A stretch of 9,247 bases of DNA from Candidatus Hydrogenedentota bacterium (GTDB lineage Bacteria > Hydrogenedentota > Hydrogenedentia > Hydrogenedentales > SLHB01). The stretch spans positions 1 to 9,247 of the forward strand of contig PUOI01000377.1 in NCBI GenBank assembly GCA_003552765.1. Reading direction: 5' to 3'. The notes beneath the pieces were generated by a model. The model did no database searches, was not told the origin of the DNA, and saw only the letters and a list, made by a program, of their open reading frames with translations. Shown here piece after piece: positions 1 through 5,735 of this stretch; the first letter of the stretch is position 1, and every line of letters starts with the position of its first letter. The translations under genes and the position numbers were made by a program.

Positions 1-3000
1 GATTTCTCGCAATTGTGTTGGGGAAACCGCGTCGATGTAGACTTCTCCCAGTTCGTCCGGATCGGGAGTCTCAACCCCCTGAAGCACACCCGTCTGTTGC
101 TGGTAGTAGGGGTGCGTGCGGATCCAGTTGAATCCGCTGCGATCCGGCGGCTCCTGGAACATGGTCACGAAGCCCAGCGCCCGGGAACCCCACGGGAATT
201 CGCGGAATTTGTTCCGCTCATCCACGGGACCTCTCGGAGGCGGCGGGAAGATGTGCGAATCCGGTTCGGTAGGCGTTGCCTGCCCCCACGACACAATGCC
301 GCCGGAGAATTGGACGTTCTCGTCCATCTCCTCGGAGGTGCGAATCACCACGAAGATGTCCGGTCCGGAGAATTTTCCGGTGTTGGTGTTCGGAGCCCAC
401 TGGCGGCGGCGCGGCTGATTCTCGATGCCGTGCTCGTGGCCAGCCAGCGGGATGCCCGAGGTGCCTGGAGTCGACAACACCATCTTGATCATATTGTCGG
501 GCTGGCCGGCCAAGCCCGACCGGAACGGCTTGAAGTCCAGGTCCAACGGAATATCGATCTCGGGATCAAACACGCCGGGCCGGTGGTTGGGATGCCAGAT
601 GTTGTCCCGGTACAGCGCGATACCGCTTTCCTCGGGGTCGGCCAGCAACGGTTTCAAATCCCGAGCCAAACTGAACCCGGTATCGCCGCCTTCGTCGTAG
701 AGTTCGACGATGACCTGTTCAAGGAAGCTCGGGTCCTTGGCGATGATGTACTCGCCGCTGCGCGGGGTCCCGCTGAGCAGATCCAGTGTATCCGACGTGT
801 TTGCGGTGATCTCGTAGGATTCAAACCGGTGGTCCACCAGGTAACAGCCAATCAAATCGCCTGGCGTCCAATCGGCGCCTTCGACGGTGAACGTCTCTTC
901 GCCGCCCACGCCGTCTTCACCTTCTTCAAGGGTCAACTCGGGGCGGTTGGTGTGCATGTCGATTCCAAGGATGGCCACGGCGCCGCTATCCGGCTCAATG
1001 GTGCGGCTGGAACCGGTCAGGCTCGACACCCGCACGGGCATGTCCACTTGGAGCATCTCGTGTTCGTAGAACCCTTGGATGCCGCTCTCCTCCGGGAACT
1101 GTTTGCGGTACGCGCCGGGCGCCACGTTCATGCGCGGCGTGAACTTGATGCCGGCTTCCTGCGTATCCTCGGGCCGGCCCGGCAACGAAGCGGGGACAAA
1201 GGTCTTGAACTCTTGCAGCCGCTTGGCCCGGCGCGACGTCTGGACCACCAGGAACAGGTCGTCCCCGATGCTGCCGCCCGGCTCAAGCTGCTTCGTTCCG
1301 GCGGATTGCGCTTCCAGGCGCATCGTGACGGCTTCCAAATCGACTTGCGTTACAGGGCTGATGGAATCCTCAAACCCCTCCAGCGTCGTGGCGAACGCCG
1401 CGTCCGCTTCGCCGTCGTCATCGCCTTCGCCGATGGTTCCCAGCCCGCCGCCGGTACCCCGGTCATGGGTGGGCAACGGCCACGGATCTTGCAGACGAAG
1501 GGTGAGCACCCATGCGTAATCGTCTTCGTCGACCACGCCATCGCCGTTCAAGTCGTCGGCTTGACCATCGCCCGTCAGGTCCACGGGTTCCGGCTCATCA
1601 CGCCATCTCAGGCCGGACAGCGGCACGGGGGTATCCCCGCCGAACTCGGCAAAGAACATGCCGGTGCCGTCCTCGTCTTGGAACAGGCGCACGCCCGAGT
1701 CATCGGAAATGCCGTCGGAATCCAGCCTCCGCAGGTCGTCGGGATGGAAGTCCTCGCCCCAGAATGCTACATTGATCTCTTCCAGGGCCATGGGCTGCAC
1801 GCGGTTGGTCACGGGATCGTCCGCGCCGGCGAAACTGAAGCCCAGCATCGCCAAGTCGCCGCTTCCCGCCGGGACCCGCTGACGCAGCAGGCGGGCTTCA
1901 CGCTCTGATTCCGGCCAATCCGTCTCACGAGGGTACTCGCCCGTTTCCAGGTCACCCGGCTCATCTTGGAACGGCAACCATGTGCCGTAGGTTGGGCGCG
2001 CCGGCTGCTCGGGCATATGTGGCGGCGCGTAGTACGGCGACCGCGGCCCGCGGCTGCCGGTATCAAACCGTTCGTCAAAGAACGGGACGGTCTCGTAAGC
2101 GTGCTGGAAAACACGGAACACGTCGGTTGTCTCGACGGGAACCGGCTCATAGCCCGGCAGAACCGGGAACCGGGCGAAGGTGAAACTCTCGGATTGCCGC
2201 ACACCCACACCGTGATCATCATAGAACCGTCCCCTTAACAAGCCAAAGGGATCCATCCAATCGTTGAACGGCGGCATCTCTACTCCCGTCCCCAAACCAG
2301 CAGGCCCCGTGAAGTAGTTGAGATCGGTAACTTTGCCGTAGCGGTTGTTGGTGCTGAAGGTCATCACCAGGTCGCTGACTTGGAACATCGCCCGTATGGG
2401 CTTGGCGTTGTGCTGGTTGAGCGTGCGTTCTGGCCACCAGGGTTCGCCTTCGTTCGGGAAGTCCCAGCGATCGTCGTCTTGCCAGGGATCATCAACGCGG
2501 AATTCACCAGGCACGGGATCGCCGTGATACGGAATCTGGCTGTCCACGTAGATGCCGCCCTCATAGCTGCCGCTGGCTTCATTAAAACGCCGCGGCTCAA
2601 TGAAAGCCCGGAAGTCGGCGCCCGGCTGCAACCCATGTCCGTCGCCGGGGCGCAGCGATGCGTCCTGGTAGCCACTATCCGGCCGCAAGGTTACGAAGTA
2701 GTCGAACTGAACCGACGAGGGATAATCGTCATCAACCACGTTCGGGATGGGATCGATCATGCCCGTGGGGGCGCTGTCCAAATCGTCGCGGCGGATGCCG
2801 CCCCGAAACAGAAGTCTTACTTTCCACCAGGGATCGCCACCGCCAGGCGGATGCGGGATGTACTCCCACTCCGGCTTATACGGGTCGGCCACATCGCCGA
2901 TCCCCTCGTCAAGATGCGGCATTAAGGGAAAGTCATTCAAGAACACCCCGTCGTCCGGCGTCTGGTCCGGCGGCTCAAACAATGCCGTGCCCGTGGTGTC

Positions 3001-4320
3001 GTGAAATACATTGGCCCCGTTAAAGACGAAATCATTCCCGCGCGCCTGTTCGTCCATTTCAGCAAGAGCGCTGCTCGTAAACGGATTGAGCGCCGTGCGG
3101 GGATTAAAACCGCCGTTGCCGGGCGGGCCATAGGGGTCGGCGCCGATGTCGGTGAGAATCAGGTTGACCTCGACCAGGTCGGCTTGCCCCTGCTCCCATT
3201 CGGCGTCGATTCCCAAGCTACTTCGCTCCGAAACGCCTAATTGCGGCGGATTGGCGGAGTGTATATTCAACCCAATAACGGGCAGCCACTGCTCAAGGGG
3301 AACCACAAGACGCTGGTCCAGCCATTCGCCGGTTACGAAGTCGATCACCTGTCCCGGCACATCCCAGCGAAAGCGGGTCTGTCCCGTCAGCGGTGTGTAC
3401 TCCCGGCGCGAATACGACCAGCGGTTGTAATCGGAGATGTCGTATTCGGTGGCTTCATGCCGGCCAAGACCCGTCATGTCATAGGCCCCAAAACTGGAAC
3501 TCCACGCCACTTCCTCATCAATGAACGGTTCCGCGAGGATGTCGCCGGGCGTTTCTATGCCATCGGGATAGCCGTCAATAAGGTTGCCGTCCTCGTCAAT
3601 CCAAATCACGCCACCAGGCGTACGCATCACACCGTGGTTAAAGTTGTAGGCCATGGTTGTTGCGTTACGCCACACCGAGGACGTGCGGACCGCGACAATA
3701 TACGTATTGCCGGGATCGCCAGAGGCCGACGGCCACGAAGGTTCCGGCGTGGGCTCGCTGAAGTACTGCGACCAATCCCACTCCTCCTCAAACAAGTCGA
3801 AGAAATCGAATTCATACAGAAGAAATCCGGGGGTATCCACCACCAATTCGCCCCAAGGCTCACCCTGGGCGTCCCACGTGAACAATAAGCTGGACGTTTC
3901 ATTCAGCTCTTGAACCGCCGTCCCATTCTCTGGCGGGGTGATAAACAACCCCCACTCCAGGATGTCATCGGACCGGGGCACGTTGAAACTGTCCCACGGC
4001 CGATCGGCGGGGTCCACCTTGTCCCCCACCACCGCGTACTGGAATCCCGCGAGTTGCCGGGGGGCGGGTTCATCCGGATTAAAGGACATCGTGAATCCGA
4101 ACATCCCCTGCCAGTCGTGCAAAGGCATCAGGGCATGCTCATCGTCGATGAGATTGAAGGGCTCTATCGTGGCCGCGTTGATATCATTATCTTCCGGCAC
4201 CACCTGGGTGCCACCCACCTGGGCTTGCGCCACCCCCGAAAGGCCAAGGATTCCCCCGGCGGCAAACAGAGCTAAAGCGAGACACAGGGTGCGAAACGGA
4301 GCAAAACCATTCTTGAACAC
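1..4320 (-). CDS. Giant secreted modular protein with Ca-binding loops; 3' end beyond window
   Basis: Reading the minus strand from a GTG at 4320, every codon down to position 1 is open: 1,440 codons with no stop, so the gene continues left. A GGAGGT lies 9 nt upstream (4335-4330). Residues 1-33 form a classical signal peptide: basic start (K3, R10), hydrophobic core LALALFAAGGILGL, then AQA before Q34, a signal peptidase I type site. The mature part is acidic, rich in W, D, P and G, and has no membrane segment. Recurrent pieces include a strand-like motif ending in RTS or a variant (near 207-214, 541-547, 1022-1029, 1322-1329), GVRLFQD/GIALYRD motifs (876-882, 1233-1239) and tandem DxTGDG/DLNGDG calcium loops (914-935). 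An aromatic-acidic patch lies at 166-187. The composition suggests an exported or surface-bound beta-rich protein. I do not recognise a catalytic domain or a named family. The coding call is strong; the function is unknown. Confidence 0.9.
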   Translation of the reverse strand, partial: MFKNGFAPFRTLCLALALFAAGGILGLSGVAQAQVGGTQVVPEDNDINAATIEPFNLIDDEHALMPLHDWQGMFGFTMSFNPDEPAPRQLAGFQYAVVGDKVDPADRPWDSFNVPRSDDILEWGLFITPPENGTAVQELNETSSLLFTWDAQGEPWGELVVDTPGFLLYEFDFFDLFEEEWDWSQYFSEPTPEPSWPSASGDPGNTYIVAVRTSSVWRNATTMAYNFNHGVMRTPGGVIWIDEDGNLIDGYPDGIETPGDILAEPFIDEEVAWSSSFGAYDMTGLGRHEATEYDISDYNRWSYSRREYTPLTGQTRFRWDVPGQVIDFVTGEWLDQRLVVPLEQWLPVIGLNIHSANPPQLGVSERSSLGIDAEWEQGQADLVEVNLILTDIGADPYGPPGNGGFNPRTALNPFTSSALAEMDEQARGNDFVFNGANVFHDTTGTALFEPPDQTPDDGVFLNDFPLMPHLDEGIGDVADPYKPEWEYIPHPPGGGDPWWKVRLLFRGGIRRDDLDSAPTGMIDPIPNVVDDDYPSSVQFDYFVTLRPDSGYQDASLRPGDGHGLQPGADFRAFIEPRRFNEASGSYEGGIYVDSQIPYHGDPVPGEFRVDDPWQDDDRWDFPNEGEPWWPERTLNQHNAKPIRAMFQVSDLVMTFSTNNRYGKVTDLNYFTGPAGLGTGVEMPPFNDWMDPFGLLRGRFYDDHGVGVRQSESFTFARFPVLPGYEPVPVETTDVFRVFQHAYETVPFFDERFDTGSRGPRSPYYAPPHMPEQPARPTYGTWLPFQDEPGDLETGEYPRETDWPESEREARLLRQRVPAGSGDLAMLGFSFAGADDPVTNRVQPMALEEINVAFWGEDFHPDDLRRLDSDGISDDSGVRLFQDEDGTGMFFAEFGGDTPVPLSGLRWRDEPEPVDLTGDGQADDLNGDGVVDEDDYAWVLTLRLQDPWPLPTHDRGTGGGLGTIGEGDDDGEADAAFATTLEGFEDSISPVTQVDLEAVTMRLEAQSAGTKQLEPGGSIGDDLFLVVQTSRRAKRLQEFKTFVPASLPGRPEDTQEAGIKFTPRMNVAPGAYRKQFPEESGIQGFYEHEMLQVDMPVRVSSLTGSSRTIEPDSGAVAILGIDMHTNRPELTLEEGEDGVGGEETFTVEGADWTPGDLIGCYLVDHRFESYEITANTSDTLDLLSGTPRSGEYIIAKDPSFLEQVIVELYDEGGDTGFSLARDLKPLLADPEESGIALYRDNIWHPNHRPGVFDPEIDIPLDLDFKPFRSGLAGQPDNMIKMVLSTPGTSGIPLAGHEHGIENQPRRRQWAPNTNTGKFSGPDIFVVIRTSEEMDENVQFSGGIVSWGQATPTEPDSHIFPPPPRGPVDERNKFREFPWGSRALGFVTMFQEPPDRSGFNWIRTHPYYQQQTGVLQGVETPDPDELGEVYIDAVSPTQLREI
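1519..1581 (-). other. Tandem dockerin/EF-hand-like calcium loops inside the giant protein
   Basis: Residues 914-934 read DLTGDGQADD followed directly by LNGDGVVDEDDY. This is two overlapping DxxGDGxxD loops with D914, T916, D918, D922/D923, N925, D927, D931 and D934 in plausible calcium-coordinating positions. Dockerin type I repeats and thrombospondin type-3/EF-hand loops share this pattern. A single compact pair in mid-protein is more likely a structural calcium site than a cohesin-binding C-terminal dockerin. Confidence 0.65.
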
Positions 4321-4329
4321 GGCGGACCA

Positions 4330-4335
4330 CCTCCA
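4330..4335 (-). promoter_or_regulatory. Ribosome binding site of the giant protein gene
   Basis: GGAGGT on the minus strand, 9 nt before the GTG at 4320. It decides the start: the frame stays open upstream to a stop near 4432, but no other candidate start has both an RBS and a signal peptide immediately after it. Confidence 0.75.
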
Positions 4336-4346
4336 ACCGAACGCCA

Positions 4347-4382
4347 AAAAAGCCCCCGAGCGCGACGAGGCGCCGAGAGCCG
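4347..4382 (-). terminator. Intrinsic terminator-like hairpin in the leader (possible attenuator)
   Basis: On the minus strand, GCTCTCGG (from 4381) pairs with TCGGGGGC ending at 4353: 8 bp, three of them G-U. Inside this, CGC pairs with GCG around a CTCGTC loop with one bulged C. A run of six T follows at 4352-4347. The hairpin ends about 27 nt before the GTG and just upstream of the RBS. A terminator inside the leader of a downstream gene is the usual sign of attenuation or riboswitch control; it could instead end a short independent RNA. Confidence 0.5.
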
Positions 4383-4574
4383 GAACCACACAATAGGAAT
4401 GGACGCCCTCCACAAGAGGGCCGCCAGCCTTCAAGGGCCGGCCTGCGACGGGCTGATCAGCTGTTTTCATTCGTATCCCCACGTTGTCTGGAAATCTCCC
4501 CAATTCCCTTCCCAGGCCATGGCACCCATGCGATAGTTGGCGCGCACGCGCGCTGCCCCTTCGCCTAGGATGCG
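4347..4574 (-). ncRNA. Candidate structured leader / attenuator RNA
   Basis: This is the predicted transcript from the sigma-70-type promoter to the T-run. Visible helices in order are: GCGCG/CGCGC near 4555-4540; a 7-bp hairpin GCCGGCC-CTTGAA-GGCTGGC (4443-4424, one G-U); a 6-bp hairpin GCCCTC-TTGTG-GAGGGC (4422-4406); then the terminator-like hairpin. I see no conserved core of a known riboswitch class. The region may be a regulatory leader of the giant secreted-protein gene. Transcript ends are inferred. Confidence 0.4.
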
Positions 4575-4580
4575 AGTGAC

Positions 4581-4609
4581 GTTATAGCATAGCGTTATCC
4601 ATGTGTCAA
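4581..4609 (-). promoter_or_regulatory. Sigma-70-type promoter of the giant protein gene
   Basis: On the minus strand, TTGACA (4609-4604) and TATAAC (4586-4581) are separated by exactly 17 nt. The -35 is consensus and the -10 differs from consensus at the last base only. The expected transcription start is about 4574, giving a leader of about 254 nt before the GTG at 4320. The -35 lies at the edge of a tandem repeat (see the 4603-4742 entry). Confidence 0.75.
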
Positions 4610-4742
4610 TCACAACGCCAGCGGCGCCCGCTAGACATCCCCCCGCTTCCCCTTTGAAAAGGAGAACCAAGTAGTGTCACCCATGACGCCGGCGGCGCTC
4701 GCTTAGGGACATCCCCGTCTCTCCCTCTTCAACAGGGAGAGC
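4603..4742. repeat. Imperfect 71-bp tandem repeat, two copies, each ending in an inverted repeat
   Basis: Copy A is 4603-4667 and copy B is 4674-4742. Both begin GTGTCA, then carry ACGCC(A/G)GCGGCGC(C/T)CGCT and GACATCCCC. Each ends in a short hairpin: CCTTTGAAAAGG in A, and in B an 8-bp stem CTCTCCCT/AGGGAGAG (about 4718-4740) around CTTCAAC. The copies differ by substitutions and small gaps. The structure suggests a dispersed intergenic (REP-like) element duplicated in place; other genomic copies cannot be seen from here. Confidence 0.6.
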
Positions 4743-4757
4743 ATTCTTACGTAATTG

Positions 4758-4775
4758 AGCGGCGGGATCGCCGCT
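4758..4775. repeat. Short perfect inverted repeat
   Basis: AGCGGCG and CGCCGCT form a perfect 7-bp inverted repeat around GGAT. It lies just beyond the 71-bp tandem repeat and may belong to the same intergenic element, or be a hairpin in a transcript. No T-run follows on either strand, so it is not a convincing terminator. Confidence 0.5.
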
Positions 4776-4796
4776 ACAATCCTAACCCCTTTTTCC

Positions 4797-4825
4797 GAGG
4801 CGCTACGGCTCGCCTCTCGCGAGAG
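4797..4825. repeat. Overlapping hairpin and 12-bp perfect palindrome
   Basis: GAGGCG (4797-4802) is complementary to CGCCTC (4811-4816). CTCTCGCGAGAG (4814-4825) is a perfect 12-bp palindrome sharing bases with that arm. A symmetric 12-mer between divergent genes could be a dimeric protein-binding site; nothing identifies the protein. Confidence 0.4.
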
Positions 4826-5172
4826 ATGTGCGCCGATACCCATCCCAGCCTTCTGGCAGCATGGGCCGCGCACCGTCCATCCATCAAGGCCGCGAGCCGT
4901 ATCCCGCCTTTGCGTGCGTTAATCGAATAGTACCATGCTACCCCCCGGCTTTACAATCGATTGATTGCTTTCCGGGCAAGGGGCGCCACGCGCCAAAACA
5001 CCTGACCGGCGCCTTCATGGAGAGCCCCAAGCTTCGCCGCGCGCTCCATTGAACCGGAGAAACACCGCAGATGGGGTTCAGCAAAAGCGCCATACCGCAA
5101 ATGAGGCGTCAACCTCAAACTACGCAAATCGCCAAGCACTTCACACACACGGAGTTACAAATCACGGCGAAG
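4826..5172. other. Non-coding spacer with nothing identifiable
   Basis: I see no gene with a credible ribosome binding site and protein-like composition, no tRNA and no clear promoter. Minor points are the palindrome CAATCGATTG near 4955, two CGCAAAT direct repeats around 5097 and 5125, and TGAGG/CCTCA flanking a short spacer near 5103. The last two lie 50-90 bp upstream of the sigma-54 promoter, where activator sites would be expected, but none matches a site I know. Confidence 0.4.
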
Positions 5173-5190
5173 TTGGCACGACCGTTGCTA
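5173..5190 (+). promoter_or_regulatory. Sigma-54 (RpoN) -24/-12 promoter
   Basis: TTGGCACGACCGTTGCTA matches the RpoN consensus YTGGCACGrNNNTTGCW at every specified position, with the required 10 nt between GG and GC. Transcription should start near 5199-5200. It points toward the moxR operon, whose first ATG is at 5736 with no convincing gene between, so it implies a leader of about 535 nt or a separate non-coding RNA. Sigma-54 promoters need an enhancer-binding activator; no activator gene is in the window. Confidence 0.75.
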
Positions 5191-5199
5191 CTATTTAGG

Positions 5200-5400
5200 C
5201 ATGAACGGCATGGCGGCAACGAAACAACGGTTCGAGACCAAGACCTCAACCGGCAACAAGATTTCGAAACCAAAAGCCACGGCGCGTTCATTGACAAAGC
5301 CGCACCTGGCGCCACGGGCGCCGGAGAGGCCGACAGTTGAATCGATAGCGGATAGCGCGGACGTTAACGCAATAGTCTTTATTTCTGCGTTTCATGGCTT
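5200..5400 (+). other. First part of the predicted sigma-54 transcript; no gene recognised
   Basis: An ATG at 5201 would open a 170-codon frame, but it would sit essentially at the transcription start without an RBS. The product turns into low-complexity Pro/Arg-rich sequence through the hairpin region. The only structure I see is GGCGCC-ACG-GGCGCC near 5309-5323. I treat the stretch as untranslated. Confidence 0.4.
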
Positions 5401-5541
5401 TCCCAAGCCGCCGGAGACCCCCGCACCCGCAACACACCCCGAAAGCCCTGACCCCCCTCCTCCCCACTCTCAGGGCTGCCCCACTCACGCTCAGCGTGAA
5501 CCCCGATCGAACCCTTGCCCGGGTCTCCGGCGGCATTGGGA
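5401..5541 (+). ncRNA. Large folded leader element closed by a 20-bp stem with one bulge
   Basis: The arm at 5401-5420 (TCCCAAGCCGCCGGAGACCC) is complementary over all 20 bases to 5521-5541, with a single bulged A at 5535. Inside are a second perfect 8-bp helix, AGCCCTGA (5444-5451) with TCAGGGCT (5470-5477) around a C-rich loop, and a palindromic hairpin TCACGCTCAGCGTGA (5485-5499). The outcome is a three-way-junction-like shape with C-rich single strands. Perfect helices of this length do not arise readily by chance. There is no T-run, so it is not a terminator. It may be a cis-regulatory RNA of moxR or a stand-alone small RNA; an inserted inverted-repeat element is the alternative. Confidence 0.6.
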
Positions 5542-5552
5542 TACATTGTTTC

Positions 5553-5560
5553 TTCCTCCT
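5553..5560 (+). promoter_or_regulatory. Anti-Shine-Dalgarno sequence in the moxR leader
   Basis: TTCCTCCT is the exact complement of AGGAGGAA at 5723-5730, the moxR ribosome binding site. It lies in the unpaired linker between the two large hairpins, about 160 nt upstream of its target. A second pyrimidine block, CCTCCTCC (about 5456-5463), sits in the loop of the inner hairpin and could also pair with GGAGG. Pairing would mask the ribosome site; that it happens is inference. Confidence 0.4.
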
Positions 5561-5570
5561 CCTCAGCACA

Positions 5571-5621
5571 GGGCTGGGCTGGTGGCCGCCACCCCCGAGG
5601 CGGTTTCACCACGCCCAGCCC
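5571..5621 (+). ncRNA. Second long GC-rich hairpin in the moxR leader
   Basis: GGGCTGGGC (5571-5579) pairs with GCCCAGCCC (5613-5621). The helix continues with TGGTG/CACCA after one bulged C (5612), then CCGCC/GGCGG (5586-5590 with 5599-5603) around an 8-nt loop: about 19 bp in all. CAGGGCT at 5569-5575 duplicates the 3' arm of the inner helix of the preceding element, so AGCCCTG at 5444-5450 could pair with either. That provides an alternative fold. Confidence 0.5.
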
Positions 5622-5657
5622 GCCCTTGCCCCCGTCCGCGAGGGGAAGCGGTCCGCC

Positions 5658-5716
5658 GATTCAAGGATGGACGCGGTACACGCCGAAGTGTTACGCTTGG
5701 GCGGCGTCTGTGAATC
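5658..5716 (+). promoter_or_regulatory. Folded stem immediately upstream of the moxR ribosome binding site
   Basis: Nested pairings are GATTCA (5658-5663) with TGAATC (5711-5716), GACGC (5670-5674) with GCGTC (5704-5708), and GTACAC (5676-5681) with GTGTTAC (5688-5694, one bulged T) around GCCGAA. The stem closes 6 nt before AAGGAGG, so it could hold the RBS open or stack with a helix that hides it. Confidence 0.45.
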
Positions 5717-5721
5717 GCAGT

Positions 5722-5728
5722 AAGGAGG
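5722..5728 (+). promoter_or_regulatory. Strong Shine-Dalgarno of moxR
   Basis: AAGGAGG, 7 nt before the ATG at 5736. It fixes the start of the operon's first gene and is the predicted partner of the upstream pyrimidine block at 5553-5560. Confidence 0.85.
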
Positions 5729-5735
5729 AAAACAC

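Noticed and set aside
13..1908. A 631-codon open frame on the plus strand
   Set aside because: It is antisense to the minus-strand giant gene. Its product is low-complexity, rich in R, H, G and V, with no domain or RBS, whereas the minus frame reads protein-like throughout, with a signal peptide and calcium loops.
2380..4275. Further plus-strand frames of 100-215 codons (for example 2380-2925, 3241-3888, 3910-4275)
   Set aside because: All lie antisense to the same continuous minus-strand gene and have no ribosome binding sites or recognisable domains.
4387..4574. Resemblance of the leader to a cobalamin riboswitch (GGGTGCC, then GGGAAGGGAA)
   Set aside because: The invariant B12-box-type blocks (such as GCCACTG and the downstream conserved core) are not visible. 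The match is limited to short G-rich words.
4467..4670. A 67-codon minus-strand frame in the intergenic region
   Set aside because: It spans the predicted promoter and leader of the giant gene, and its start would lie upstream of the transcription start. No RBS.
5291..5320. A TTGACA that might be a sigma-70 -35 box for moxR
   Set aside because: No -10-like hexamer occurs 16-18 nt downstream; that stretch is GC-rich.
5401..5541. Interpretation of the 20-bp inverted repeat as a transposable MITE or terminator
   Set aside because: No flanking target duplication is visible and no T-run follows either arm. The inner helices and the RBS-complementary linker fit a structured leader better, though a mobile origin cannot be excluded.
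5201..5713. A 170-codon plus-strand frame right after the sigma-54 promoter
   Set aside because: The ATG would be at the transcript 5' end with no RBS. The second half is Pro/Arg-rich and runs through perfect inverted repeats, which is better explained by RNA structure than by coding.
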